Origin: Pseudomonadota bacterium
GTDB taxonomy: Bacteria; Pseudomonadota; Gammaproteobacteria; Burkholderiales; Burkholderiaceae_C
Assembly: GCA_963205115.1 (NCBI GenBank)
Contig: CAUJHV010000028.1
Location: 1-54,466, forward strand
DNA length: 54,466 bases
Direction of reading: 5' to 3'
How positions within the stretch are numbered: the first letter of the stretch is position 1; every line of letters begins with the position of its first letter. A model generated the notes under the pieces. The model was not told the DNA's origin. It ran no database searches and worked only from the letters and a program-made list of their open reading frames with translations. This document shows positions 37,392 through 47,200 of this stretch, piece by piece. The translations under genes and the position numbers were made by a program.

Positions 37392-38530
37392 GCGTCACCC
37401 CCGACAGGCTCCTTGAGCCACAGGTCGGATACCAGGTACTCCTCGTCAAGCCACTGCTGATAGCGGTCGCGTGGCAGCGTGCGGAGCTGCGTCGCACCTT
37501 CGTGATTGCTGGCAACGATGACATCCTCCAACGCGAAGCAATCGACCATGTAAGGCGACTGCGTGGCGATGAAGACTTGGCGGCCATTCGCGAGTGTCTT
37601 GATCATCTCTGCCACCAGCGTGATGGCGTGCGGATGAAGTCCCAGCTCGGGTTCGTCGAAAAACATCACGTCCGGCAGCATCTCTGGAGGTAGGTTCAGC
37701 AGCGTGAGCAAGCAGAACAAACGCAGCGAGCCGTCCGAGGTCAAATGGGCGCCGAAGGTCTTGTCGCTAAACCGGCTGCGCCAGCGCAGTGCCACCTTGC
37801 CGTAGGCTGGCTGCAGCTCGAAGTCGGCGAACCCCGGTAGGACACGGGCGATCTGCCGCACGATGAGCTTGTATCGCTTGATGTCCCTGTCCTGCAGCCG
37901 CAGCAGGATAGGCGCCAAGTTCGCGCCGTCGGAACGCATCCAGACAGCATCTTCGACATCCCATGCTTGCTTCACGTTGGCCTTGGCCGACGTGTCGTGG
38001 AATTGGTAAGTTGTGCAGCGCTTCAACAGACTGACAACCACTTGGGCGGTCTGGTTCTTGGCCGCAGCTTCGACCAGCGCAGCCTCTTTGCCGCCTGATG
38101 GCAGCACGGTCCACTTCGCCTCTCCCAACTTCTTGCGGTCGGAGTAGCGGAACGCCTCGTCGACAAAGATCAGCGTATCGCCGGCGCTGACGTGCGCCAG
38201 ACCGAACCGGTAGTCGTTGAAGCCGAGATGGGTCTCGATCCGGATCTCGCCATTCATACGCGGCGTGCGCTTGGCGCCCATGTAGAGCTGGTCATCCCCA
38301 AAGCCGTTGCGTGCGATGAAGTCCTGCAGGTTCTGGCCACGAAGCATCCAAGCCAGCATCTCGAAGAATCGGATCAAGTTGGACTTGCCTGCGCCGTTGG
38401 CGCCGATGAGGACGGTGAGTTGGGGCAGGACCAAGTTCTCGACCTTGGCGAGGCTGCGGAACCCTTCAATGCTGACGCGCTGGATCCGGCCTTGAAGCCT
38501 GCCTTTCGGCGCTATGGTTTCGTTCGGCAT
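37388..38530 (-). CDS. AAA_21/OLD-like ABC-type ATPase
   Basis: A 380-aa RecF/SMC-like ATPase. IGANGAGKSNL (residues 42-52) is Walker A, LTSDGSLRLFCLLTLL the signature region, and VMFFDEPELGLHPHA (about 285-300) Walker B; QVFIATQSPYMVD is the switch/H-loop strand. Such ATPases pair with nucleases in OLD, Gabija-like and PARIS defence. It starts 9 bp after the mod stop and overlaps DUF4276, so it is embedded within the type III restriction locus. Confidence 0.93.
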   Translation of the reverse strand: MPNETIAPKGRLQGRIQRVSIEGFRSLAKVENLVLPQLTVLIGANGAGKSNLIRFFEMLAWMLRGQNLQDFIARNGFGDDQLYMGAKRTPRMNGEIRIETHLGFNDYRFGLAHVSAGDTLIFVDEAFRYSDRKKLGEAKWTVLPSGGKEAALVEAAAKNQTAQVVVSLLKRCTTYQFHDTSAKANVKQAWDVEDAVWMRSDGANLAPILLRLQDRDIKRYKLIVRQIARVLPGFADFELQPAYGKVALRWRSRFSDKTFGAHLTSDGSLRLFCLLTLLNLPPEMLPDVMFFDEPELGLHPHAITLVAEMIKTLANGRQVFIATQSPYMVDCFALEDVIVASNHEGATQLRTLPRDRYQQWLDEEYLVSDLWLKEPVGGDA

Positions 38531-38539
38531 GCTGGCCCC

Positions 38540-40468
38540 TTAGATGCTGCGCACATCGTCCAAGCCGTGCTGGCTCAGGATGGCCGCAAGGTTGGTTTTG
38601 GCCACGTCGTCGGCAAACGCGCTGTCTTTGAACACGAGCTTGCTGCCGCCGGCGGGCGCGAGCGTCTTTTGCCACTCGGCGATGCCTAGGGCCAGCGGCT
38701 CGGCGGTCTCAAGGGTAATGCCGTCGGACAGGCAGGCGAACAGCGTGCCGGCGCCGATGTTGTGAACCGTCTTGCCGGCAATCTGGCGCGAGTCCATCGG
38801 CACGGCGAGGTCGAGGCCGAGCTTCAGCAGCAGTTCATACAGAACGTCCTGCTCTGTTCGGCCCGGCACCAGATGTTCGGCGTGCCGCAGGAGCGTTCCG
38901 TTGAGGTCCCCGGGTTCAGGATTCCACGCTTGAATGTTGCTTCCATCCAGCGAGAAAACGCGGAACCCCAGATCTAGCAACTTGGCCGCCGGGTTATCGC
39001 GGAACGCTGTAGACGCCAAGCGGAGTCGTTGCCGTGTAAGGGCAGAAATCTTTAGGGGTAGCTTGTGATCTTTGCAGTACTTGATAGCAACCTTTTGAGC
39101 TGGCTCATCTGGACTCAGCACCTCCGGTAATTGAACAAGAATGAATCGCCGCTTCTTCCTGTCACCAACAGACTGTATCCAAGCTGCATGCCCTGTAGTC
39201 CCTGAGCCCGCAAAGAAGTCGAGAACAATGGTTTCGCCACTATTCAACGAGCCGTACTGCAGAATACGAGACAGAAGGGCTGTTGGCTTCGGATAGTCAA
39301 AGACACCCTTCACGCCAATGAGTTCTGCGCACTCCTCCGTTCCGTCTTTTGTTGTTCCGGCATCCAGGAGGAGAGAGCTTGGGGTCTTGGTTTCGCCAGC
39401 CGCAAGTCGCTCTCGTAGGAAAAGCTTCTTCTTTGGAGCTGCATCGTCTGTGGTTCCAAACTTGATTCGCTTATCGTCAAACAGACGCTGATATTCAGTT
39501 GGATTGATCGCCCAGCTTCGACCCGACGGCGGCCAGTATTCAGTACCCGTCTTTGGATTCTTGATCGGGTACATCGTATTTCCGCCGGGCTTGTTGGCGT
39601 CAAGAGGGACTAATTTCCAGGGTCCCCTGGGATCATTGTCTGGGCTCTTATATTCGGACTCGTCTAGCGGTTCACCGTGGAATTCAAGTTGGGCGCGATC
39701 CTTCGCATAGATCAATGTGTGATTGTGGTTCAGCGATATCTCTTGATCGTCAGAAATGGAGGTTCGCGATTGCCAAACAAGGTCAGAAACGAAGTTTTCT
39801 TCGCCAAATATTTCATCGAGCAACAACCTTAGTCTTGCCACCTCCCGCTCATCAATTGAAATGAAGAGCACTCCATCGCTGCGCATCAGCGACCGAGCTA
39901 GCTTCAGGCGCGGGTACATCATCGTCAACCAAGTCGTGTGGAATCGGCCCGATGTTTCGCTGTTCGAAGTAGTTTGATACCCACCTTCGACCTGCCCCGT
40001 TAGCTCCAGGTAGTTCTTGATGCTGTCCTGGAAGTTGTCCGGGTATACGAAGTCCTTGCCGGTGTTGTACGGCGGGTCGATGTAGATCAGCTTCACCTTG
40101 CCCGCGTAGCTCTTCTGCAGCAGCTTCAGCACTTCGAGGTTGTCGCCCTCGATGAACAGGTTCTTCGTCGTGTCCCAGTCCACGCTCTCTTGCGGACAGG
40201 GGCGCAGCGTGCCGGTGCTGGGCGTTAACGCCAGTTGGCGGGCGCGGCGCTTGCCGTGCCAGTTCAGGCCGTACTTCTCTTCGCGCTCGTCCACGGCGGC
40301 ACCCAGCAGCTGCTTGAGCACGTCGAAGTCGACGCGCCCTTCGGTGAAGGCCTCGGGGAAGATCGCCTTCAGCTGCCCGAGGTTGGCCTCCACGAGGTTG
40401 GCGCTCTGGGCCTCGGCGCTGCCTTTGTCGATCGGCTGGATGGCGGCTTGGGGTTGGGCTGAGGTCAT
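38540..40468 (-). CDS. Type III DNA adenine methyltransferase Mod
   Basis: A 642-aa beta-class N6-adenine methyltransferase. The catalytic DPPYNTG is at residues 131-137 and the SAM-binding DFFAGSGTTGHA at about 417-428, with the target-recognition region between. EGDNLEVLKLLQKSYAGKVKLIYIDPPYN is the usual N-terminal context. Mod methylates one strand of an asymmetric site and directs Res. About residues 163-490 are encoded by clearly AT-richer DNA than the flanks, suggesting recombination of the recognition domain. Gap to DUF4391 is 26 bp. Confidence 0.95.
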   Translation of the reverse strand: MTSAQPQAAIQPIDKGSAEAQSANLVEANLGQLKAIFPEAFTEGRVDFDVLKQLLGAAVDEREEKYGLNWHGKRRARQLALTPSTGTLRPCPQESVDWDTTKNLFIEGDNLEVLKLLQKSYAGKVKLIYIDPPYNTGKDFVYPDNFQDSIKNYLELTGQVEGGYQTTSNSETSGRFHTTWLTMMYPRLKLARSLMRSDGVLFISIDEREVARLRLLLDEIFGEENFVSDLVWQSRTSISDDQEISLNHNHTLIYAKDRAQLEFHGEPLDESEYKSPDNDPRGPWKLVPLDANKPGGNTMYPIKNPKTGTEYWPPSGRSWAINPTEYQRLFDDKRIKFGTTDDAAPKKKLFLRERLAAGETKTPSSLLLDAGTTKDGTEECAELIGVKGVFDYPKPTALLSRILQYGSLNSGETIVLDFFAGSGTTGHAAWIQSVGDRKKRRFILVQLPEVLSPDEPAQKVAIKYCKDHKLPLKISALTRQRLRLASTAFRDNPAAKLLDLGFRVFSLDGSNIQAWNPEPGDLNGTLLRHAEHLVPGRTEQDVLYELLLKLGLDLAVPMDSRQIAGKTVHNIGAGTLFACLSDGITLETAEPLALGIAEWQKTLAPAGGSKLVFKDSAFADDVAKTNLAAILSQHGLDDVRSI

Positions 40469-40494
40469 GGAATGAGTCAGAAGGTGCTTAAGGC

Positions 40495-41370
40495 TCAGGC
40501 GGTCAGCCTGGTCTGGATGTCTTGAAGCTGCCGTTGCAGCTGCTGGATCTGGAGGTTGAGATCGACGCGTTGGCTCATCTGCCGGGCCTTGGCAGCCGCA
40601 TTTCGGGCTGATGCCAGCTGCTCAAGAAGTTGGCCGCGTTCCGCCAGCGCCAGGCGCTGTGCGGCGGCCCCGCCGCCCGATGCGGCTTCTTCGCCCTGTG
40701 GTGCCGTGTAGCTGCCCGTGACGTGGGCCACGGCCAGGGCCGTGACGCGGTCGGCCACGGCCTGGTACAGCGCCCGCAGGTCGGCCAGCGCGCTGCGCGG
40801 CAGCTGGTCCAGCGCCAGGCTGGCCATGAACTGGGCTTCCGCCGCGGTGGGCTGCGCGGGGTCGAAGGCGTACGTGTCCGCTCCCTCGGCCACCACCCAC
40901 TTGCCGGCCTCGCCCAGCGACGCCCGCTTGTGCGCGAGCGACAGCACGGTGCCCGAAGGCGCCTGCGCGACCAGCAGCACCGGGTACGGAATGGCGCGGT
41001 GGATGAGCTGCATCAGCCGCCGGGCCTGTGCTTCGCGTGTGGGCGGGCGCAGGCGCGCCGAAACAAGCGCCAGTTCGATCACGTCGGTGGCATCGGCGGC
41101 GGCGTCACTGCCTGTGGCGCCCTCCGTTGCCGCTTCGCCGTTGCTTGACGGTGCGGCGGACGCCGACAGCACGGCGTGGAAGGCTGGCACACCCACCGTG
41201 CCGGGTTTGATCGTGGCCTGCCACCAGAGCTCGTCCACGGTGTCGTTGATCAGGCGCTTGTCTGCCGCCGTGGGGGCGCCTTGCTCCACCAGCAGTTTCT
41301 TCGGGATGCGTTGCCCCACCAGCGCCTGTGCCGGCAGGCGGAAGGCGTCGATCAGCACCTGGGCCGTCAT
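40495..41370 (-). CDS. DUF4391 domain protein
   Basis: A 291-aa protein. LPKKLLVEQGAPTAADKRLINDTVDELWW-type N-terminus (seen as KKLLVEQGAPTAADKRLIND) and the LMQLIHRAIPYPVLLVAQA core match DUF4391, a family found beside helicase and type III mod genes. The C-terminal 50 residues form a coiled coil (QLQRQLQDIQTRL). The biochemical role is unknown; the helical tail could mediate contacts with the helicase or Mod. It is 10 bp after the HEPN gene. Confidence 0.88.
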   Translation of the reverse strand: MTAQVLIDAFRLPAQALVGQRIPKKLLVEQGAPTAADKRLINDTVDELWWQATIKPGTVGVPAFHAVLSASAAPSSNGEAATEGATGSDAAADATDVIELALVSARLRPPTREAQARRLMQLIHRAIPYPVLLVAQAPSGTVLSLAHKRASLGEAGKWVVAEGADTYAFDPAQPTAAEAQFMASLALDQLPRSALADLRALYQAVADRVTALAVAHVTGSYTAPQGEEAASGGGAAAQRLALAERGQLLEQLASARNAAAKARQMSQRVDLNLQIQQLQRQLQDIQTRLTA

Positions 41371-41380
41371 CGGGCGGGGG

Positions 41381-41818
41381 TCACAGCAGGTCCGGCCGCT
41401 GGGCCTGCAGCCAGGCGCGAACATGTGCCAGCAGCTCTTGGGCGCTGGCCAGGCATTCGGCAGCAGCGGCGTCTGGGATCAGGTCGCCGGAGTAGTCCGA
41501 CAGGTTGCGCTGCTTGCGCAAGGCATCGAGCACGATCACCTTGGGTTGCGGCAGGCCCACGCTCAGCGGAAGTGTTTGGATGGCGGTCTGGTGGTGGCCG
41601 GGCTTGCTGGTGAGCGTGCGGTAGCCATTGGCGTTCAACGCGACCATCGCCACTTGCATGATGGCCTTGTAAGCGGCGTCGAAGCGGTTCTCGGCGCTCA
41701 GGCCCAGAAGCTGCGCGTCGGCGATGTTGCGCTGCGCCGCGGCCAGTAGCTTGGCCACGAGCCCCTTGTCGGCCGGCACGGCGTCAAGGCTGATGCCGAG
41801 CAAGTTCTTCAAGGTCAT
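41381..41818 (-). CDS. HEPN-domain protein of a MNT/HEPN toxin-antitoxin pair
   Basis: A 145-aa all-helical protein. FDAAYKAIMQVAMVALNANGYRT and ALRKQRNLSDYSG fit HEPN proteins; the R-N-x4 motif lacks the final His of RNase HEPN toxins, so catalysis is doubtful. It overlaps the nucleotidyltransferase gene by 35 bp. In HepT/MntA pairs the HEPN protein is the toxin and the nucleotidyltransferase modifies it. Confidence 0.8.
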   Translation of the reverse strand: MTLKNLLGISLDAVPADKGLVAKLLAAAQRNIADAQLLGLSAENRFDAAYKAIMQVAMVALNANGYRTLTSKPGHHQTAIQTLPLSVGLPQPKVIVLDALRKQRNLSDYSGDLIPDAAAAECLASAQELLAHVRAWLQAQRPDLL

Positions 41819-42386
41819 GCGCGTTTCCGATCAGGAACAGCTTGGGCTTGGCCAGCACGTCGGCCAGGAAGGGCTCGGTCGGTGCTTTGGCTCTGAACTC
41901 GTCCGCCGAGAACACCTTCGGGTTTACCTCGCGGCCTAGCACTGCCTGCGTGGGGTGCAGCACCTCGACCGCCTGGCGGAAGCTGGCGTCGCCGATCAAC
42001 ATCACGTCAATGTCGCTGCCGGCGGTCTCGCGGCCCTGGGCGACTGAGCCGAAGACGAACGCCACCCGCAGCTGGGGCGCCAGAGGCGCCAGCGCCTGCA
42101 CCAGCACGTCGGCCAGGCCCGAGGTTTTGCGCAGGATGCTGGCCAGCTCGGTGAAGATGGGGCCGCTGGTGTCGGCGCTGTAGACCTGCTGATTGCCACG
42201 CTTCTCGCGCTTGAGCAGGCCTACCTCGGCCAGCTTGCCCAGCTCGCGGGTGATGGTGCCGGCAGCCAGGCCCGTGCGGCGGGCGATCTCGCGCCCGTGC
42301 AGCGCCTCGTCCGGCCGCAGCAGCAGCAGGCCGAGTACGCGGCGGCGGTACTCGGGGAACAGCAGGGCGGGCAGAGATTGATGCAT
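41784..42386 (-). CDS. Winged-helix/nucleotidyltransferase (MNT) fusion antitoxin
   Basis: A 200-aa protein: winged helix (residues 30-65, LHGREIARRTGLAAGTITREL) then an MNT domain with GSVAQGRETAGSDIDVMLIG (GS at 113-114, D125, D127). MNT antitoxins in this family can AMPylate the HEPN toxin; the HTH suggests autoregulation. The start at 42386 (MHQSLPAL) is supported by a promoter immediately upstream; longer starts lie in upstream non-coding DNA. Confidence 0.85.
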   Translation of the reverse strand: MHQSLPALLFPEYRRRVLGLLLLRPDEALHGREIARRTGLAAGTITRELGKLAEVGLLKREKRGNQQVYSADTSGPIFTELASILRKTSGLADVLVQALAPLAPQLRVAFVFGSVAQGRETAGSDIDVMLIGDASFRQAVEVLHPTQAVLGREVNPKVFSADEFRAKAPTEPFLADVLAKPKLFLIGNAHDLEELARHQP

Positions 42387-42397
42387 ATTCGGCGCCG

Positions 42398-42426
42398 ATT
42401 GTCGCTTTATTCGCATCGATATGCAA
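42398..42426 (-). promoter_or_regulatory. Internal promoter/operator of the wHTH-MNT gene
   Basis: On the minus strand TTGCAT (42426-42421) and GACAAT (42403-42398) are separated by 17 bp, a plausible promoter 12 bp before the start. TGCATAT (42382-42388) and ATATGCA (42419-42425) form a 7-bp inverted repeat across it, fitting autoregulation by the winged helix. This could insulate the toxin-antitoxin from the upstream operon. Confidence 0.5.
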
Positions 42427-42470
42427 GCCTGAACCTGTGGCGCGCGGTGCACGCGCTGTCACGGATGCCC

Positions 42471-44261
42471 CTACGCCTCGAGGCTTGCACCGAAGGCCTC
42501 GATCGTCTCCTCACTGTCTCGACCCGCCACCGCCTTACCGGTGGCGGCTTCGATCAGGCCCAGCAGCGTGCTGGCCCGTTGCTGCATGAAGCTCTCGAAG
42601 TCGTTGGCCCGCAGGGCCGCCACAGGCACGCAGTGAGTCGACAAGAACCCATCGAGCGCGGCAGGATCGACCTTCTTCGACGTTTCAATCCGTGTGAGAT
42701 AGGTCTTCGGGGCGTCGCCGCCAATGGACCGGTTGGTCTCGGCCGCCAGCGGCGCCTTGTTGACGACGCTGTTCCACTTTTCCCGGGGCAGCTTGGCGTC
42801 TTCGCACCACTTGCGCGGGAAGACGTGGTGGATGTCGATGTTGCGTTCGAAGTAGGTGTGCAAATCGATGGGCATGCCGGTGATGAAGTCGCGACCGCCT
42901 TGCTGCATCAGCAGCGCGGCCAGGCCCTTGTACGCGGCTGCAAGGCGGGACTGCAGTGACAAGAGCCGTGTCGGCGCGAAGCTGGCGTCGCGCACGGTGC
43001 GTGGCTCGTCGCCCCCAGCGATCCATTGCGCTACGCCGGGCAGGTCCAAGCCGAACCGGGTCTCGTTGGCGCTGCCGTACAGCTCGCCAAAGACACCGCA
43101 CCAGTACCAGCGCAGCAGCTTTTGCCTGTTGCCGTGCTGGTCGATCTGCGAGCCCAGCGACGCGCAGATGGCAGCCATCGGGATGAGTTGGGTGGCGTAC
43201 GGAAGGCTGCGGGCGTCGAAGATCTTCTGCTCGGCCAGCAGTTCGGCAGCCTTGCGGAAACCATGTTCGACGGCCGGCGCGTGCTTCTTGAAGTTGTCGA
43301 GGGTAAGCCGCAAAACGTCGGCACGCTTGCAGGCGACGGGCAGGTCCTTGTTGGCCAGGTGGCGCTCGTAGCTGGCCAGCAGCGTTACGGCGGTGAGGAA
43401 GCTGGTGCCGTCTACGGCTTCCAGAACAGGGCGCTTGTCGTGCAGCCGCTTCTCGCGTGCGACCCAGTCATCGCGGAGCTGGAACTCGTCCGCCGCGAAG
43501 GTGGCGGTCATCAGTTCGAAGACCGTCAGCGAGACACCGCCCTGGTTGACCTTCTCGAACACCTGGCACACGGCTTCGCGCGGCGTGTCCACCGACATCT
43601 CGATCGCCGGTACCTTGAACTGCTGGAAGACGAGCCAGATCGCGTTCTTGAACTTCATCAGGAACATGGCCGCGTCGCTGTCGCCGGCGTAGTGCTGGGC
43701 GTAGCCCATCTCCCACTTCATCAGCGCCTCGGTGTCGAACATCAGGAACAGTGGGAACAGGCGCTGGGCGTACTGGAGTTCGGGCGTGCTCAAGTCCAGG
43801 TCGACCTTGCGGCCGAAGTCGCTGGTTTGCTTCAGCGTCGCCGGCACGGAGATGACTGCTTCCTCTCGGTCGCCCTCTGGGTCCAGGCACTTGGCCATGT
43901 CGAGAAAGTAGACGCGCTGGATGCTCTCGCCCTTTTCGGTACGTGTGTTCACCGGCTTGCCGCTGCGAAGGGCAAGGTACATCGAGGTCAGGCGCTGTTG
44001 CCCGTCGAGCACGAGCTTCTTGGGCAGGGGCGCTGGGGTGATCGGCACACCCTCGAAGAGACGTGGCTTGAAGGGCACGCCACCGGCCTCCAAGAACATC
44101 ACCGCCCCTATCGGGTACGACAGAGACAAGCTCGCAATCAGTGAGCGGATGTGCTGGTCGTCCCATACCCATCCGCGCTGGAAGTCGGGCAGCTGCATCT
44201 CGCCCTTGGCGATCGCATCCAGCACATCCTTGAGCGCTGGCTCGGCGGTCCTGAACGTCAC
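42471..44261 (-). CDS. DUF262/DUF1524 (GmrSD-like) nuclease
   Basis: A 596-aa protein. The N-terminal ParB-like DUF262 domain has LPDFQRGWVWDDQHI and DGQQRLTSMYLAL (near residues 84-97). The C-terminal HNH domain is NIDIHHVFPRKW (near 475) with NKAPLAAETNRSIG downstream. GmrSD enzymes use NTP hydrolysis to restrict modified phage DNA. Residues between the domains are helical. It is 33 bp after the helicase gene. Confidence 0.92.
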   Translation of the reverse strand: MTFRTAEPALKDVLDAIAKGEMQLPDFQRGWVWDDQHIRSLIASLSLSYPIGAVMFLEAGGVPFKPRLFEGVPITPAPLPKKLVLDGQQRLTSMYLALRSGKPVNTRTEKGESIQRVYFLDMAKCLDPEGDREEAVISVPATLKQTSDFGRKVDLDLSTPELQYAQRLFPLFLMFDTEALMKWEMGYAQHYAGDSDAAMFLMKFKNAIWLVFQQFKVPAIEMSVDTPREAVCQVFEKVNQGGVSLTVFELMTATFAADEFQLRDDWVAREKRLHDKRPVLEAVDGTSFLTAVTLLASYERHLANKDLPVACKRADVLRLTLDNFKKHAPAVEHGFRKAAELLAEQKIFDARSLPYATQLIPMAAICASLGSQIDQHGNRQKLLRWYWCGVFGELYGSANETRFGLDLPGVAQWIAGGDEPRTVRDASFAPTRLLSLQSRLAAAYKGLAALLMQQGGRDFITGMPIDLHTYFERNIDIHHVFPRKWCEDAKLPREKWNSVVNKAPLAAETNRSIGGDAPKTYLTRIETSKKVDPAALDGFLSTHCVPVAALRANDFESFMQQRASTLLGLIEAATGKAVAGRDSEETIEAFGASLEA

Positions 44262-44294
44262 TGTTCGTTCTCCCTGGTTGTCAGTCTGGATCGA

Positions 44295-47200
44295 TCACGA
44301 AATCACGAGGAAGGCAACGACCTCGAAGTCGGCCATGCCTGCGAACTCGCCCTTCTTGGCATGGGTGCCGCCGGGTGTGAACAGACTGGCCACGGCGCGC
44401 TCTTGCGACTTGCCGGCAATGCTGGCAACGGCCTGCTGCAGCATCGTCTGGTAGGGCAACATCTGCCGCCCCGCCTTGGTCAGCTTGTCGAAGCGGGCGC
44501 AGGCCTGGGCGTCTGGCATGTCGCGCCCCAGGCACAGGCCCTTCAGGCGGTCGAGCACTTGCTTGGCCTGGGTGTGGGGCAGCAGCAAGGCGCCGTCAGC
44601 ACTGACGTGCACGACGTAGTGCGGGGCCAGTGGGTAGCCGGGCTCGACAGTGGCCAGCGCGGCTTCACCCTCGGCGCGAAGGCAGAAGATGGCCCCGGGA
44701 GGTAGCGCGTCGTCGGCCTGGGCGCTGGAGGTGACGGCATACGCGCCCAGCGGCATGGCTGCGAGTTTGCCGGGGTGTTCACGCAGGTAGCCGGCCAGCT
44801 CGATGCGGTAGTCGGCCAGAGTCAGGTCGGCGATCGAGATGCCGCTGGACAGGTCTTCCAGGTCGATGACGGCCTCTTGTAGCTTCTGCAGCTGCTTGCG
44901 CCGGTACTCCAGGTCGTTCATCAAGTTGCCGGCGTCGCGTTCGATCAGGTTTTCTTCGCCGGTGGCCGAGATGTCGAGCAGCACCATGCGCCCGCTGACG
45001 CGTTGCTCCAGGCCTATGTATTCGTCCAGCGCCATGTTGGGCCAGAAGTTGACGAGCTGGATCACCTCATTCTGCGAGCCTATGCGGTCGATGCGACCGA
45101 AGCGCTGGATGATGCGCACCGGGTTCCAGTGGATGTCGTAGTTGACGAGGTAGTCGCCGTCCTGCAGGTTCTGGCCTTCGGAGATGCAGTCGGTGGCGAT
45201 CAGCAGGTCGAGCTCGCCTTCGCTGGCGAATTCGGGCGGCCGTTCCTTCGCGCGGGGCGCGAAGGCGGTGAGCACGCTGGCCAGGTCGGTGCGCAGGCCC
45301 GGCAGGGTGGTCTTGTTGGATCCCGTGCCGGTAACGATGGCCGCGTGCAGACCCAGTTCCGAGAGTGCCCAGTGGGCGATCGCGTCGTACAGGTAGAGCG
45401 CGGTGTCGGCAAAGGCAGTGAAGACGATGAGCTTGCGGTTGGGCTTGCCGTCGATGACGTTGATTGGCGTTGCGATCTTGTCTTTGATCAGCGAGCGGAG
45501 TGCAGCGAGCTTGGCGTCGCGGGCGCGGTCAACAGCGCGGGCGTTGGACAGCAGCGTGGCCAGGCGGTTGCGGTCCTCGGTGAGATCTTGCCGCCAGCGG
45601 ATGCGGTCCACGTCTTGCAGCAGCACCTTGACCTTGCGGCCGACAAGCAGCGATTCGAAGGCCGGGTTGTCGACCTCGACGTCTTCGATGCTCAGCTCCT
45701 CGATCGCATCGCCGTGGTCGTCGAGCTTGGCGAGCAGGCCGTTCACGTCAGCGAGCTGACGCTCGACGGTCAGGGCAAAGGCATGCACCGAGCTTTCCAT
45801 GCGCTTGAGCAGGTTCACGCGCATCAGGTGGATCAAGCTCTCTTCGCGATCGACCTGCCGGAAGATGCTTTCGCCGCCGCGGATGGCGACGCTGTACTTG
45901 GCGTCGTACTCGGCCTGCTTGGCCGGCAGCACATAGCGCAGTGGTGCGTAGGCGCTGAGGTTCAAGCGCCTGATGTCGGTGTTGATGTCGACGATGGGCG
46001 GGAACAGGCCAGCCGAGTCGACGTCGGCCTTGACGTTGATGGGCCGCAGCCGCTTGGGGAAGGTGCCGGTTTCGGCCGTGCCGTAATACTTCTCGATGTG
46101 CTTGCGCGAACGGGCGATCGTCAGCAGGTCCAGCAGGCGGAAGTAGTCGAAGCCGAGCATGTCCATCAGCCGCGCCGGCCTGCGCTCGGTCTCATCGAGC
46201 TGCTGCCAGCGGTTGAACTGGCCCTGGGCAAGGCGAACCGTGGTCTCTACGCTGGGCAGGCCATGTGCGGCCAGCGCGTCGTCACGCCCTTCGGTAACGA
46301 AGGCGATCTGGTTCTTCAGGTCGGCCAGGCGGTTGTTCACCGGCGTGGCCGACAGCATCAGTACCTTGGTCTTTACGCCGGTCTGGATGACCTGGCGCAT
46401 CAGTCGCCGGTAGCGGCTGTCGCGGTCGCGGTGGTTTTGCTTGTTGCGGAAGTTATGCGATTCATCGATGACGACTAGGTCGTAGTTGCCCCAATTCACG
46501 TAGGCCAGATCGATATCGCCGGAGGTGCCGCCGTCGCGCGAGAGATCGGTGTGGTTCAGGACGTCGTAGTTGAAGCGGTCGCCCGCCAGCGAGTTGCGCC
46601 GGTCGTTGGACTTGTAGAGCGTCCAGTTGTCGCGCAGGCGCTTCGGCGCCAGCACGAGCACGCGGTCGTTGCGCAGCTCGTAGTACTTGACGACGGCGAG
46701 CGCCTCGAAGGTCTTGCCCAGGCCCACGCTGTCGGCCAGGATGCAGCCACCGAGACGTTCGAGTTTGTCGATGGCGCCGACAACGCCATCGCGCTGGAAC
46801 TTGTAGAGCTTCTTCCAGACATGGGTGTTGCGGATGCCCGTGGCGCTCTTGACGATGCGCTCTTCGTCTAGCTCGTCACCGAGGTCCTTGAACAGGTTGT
46901 AGAGGATGCCGAAGTAGATGGCGGACGGTGCCTCATGCACAGCCAGCTGCCTGACTTGGTCGAGCAGCTTCTGCTTGGCGCCCGGGTCGTCGCCGACTGC
47001 TCGCCAGGTTGCGTCGAACCACTGGGCGAACATCTGGCGCTCCGCTTCAGTCTCGGAGCACTGGATCAGGCTGAACTGGTTGCCGGGGGAGAGACCCAGG
47101 CCGCGGGTGGTGGCGGAACAGTCGCCCGTGATGGCCACACCCGCGAATTGCGCGTCGGCCGCGCCTGATACGGATCGCGCGGCCTCCGTGATCCATGCCG

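Noticed and set aside
45003..46478. 491-codon plus-strand frame opposite the helicase
   Set aside because: A shadow of the SNF2 helicase gene; no natural start context.
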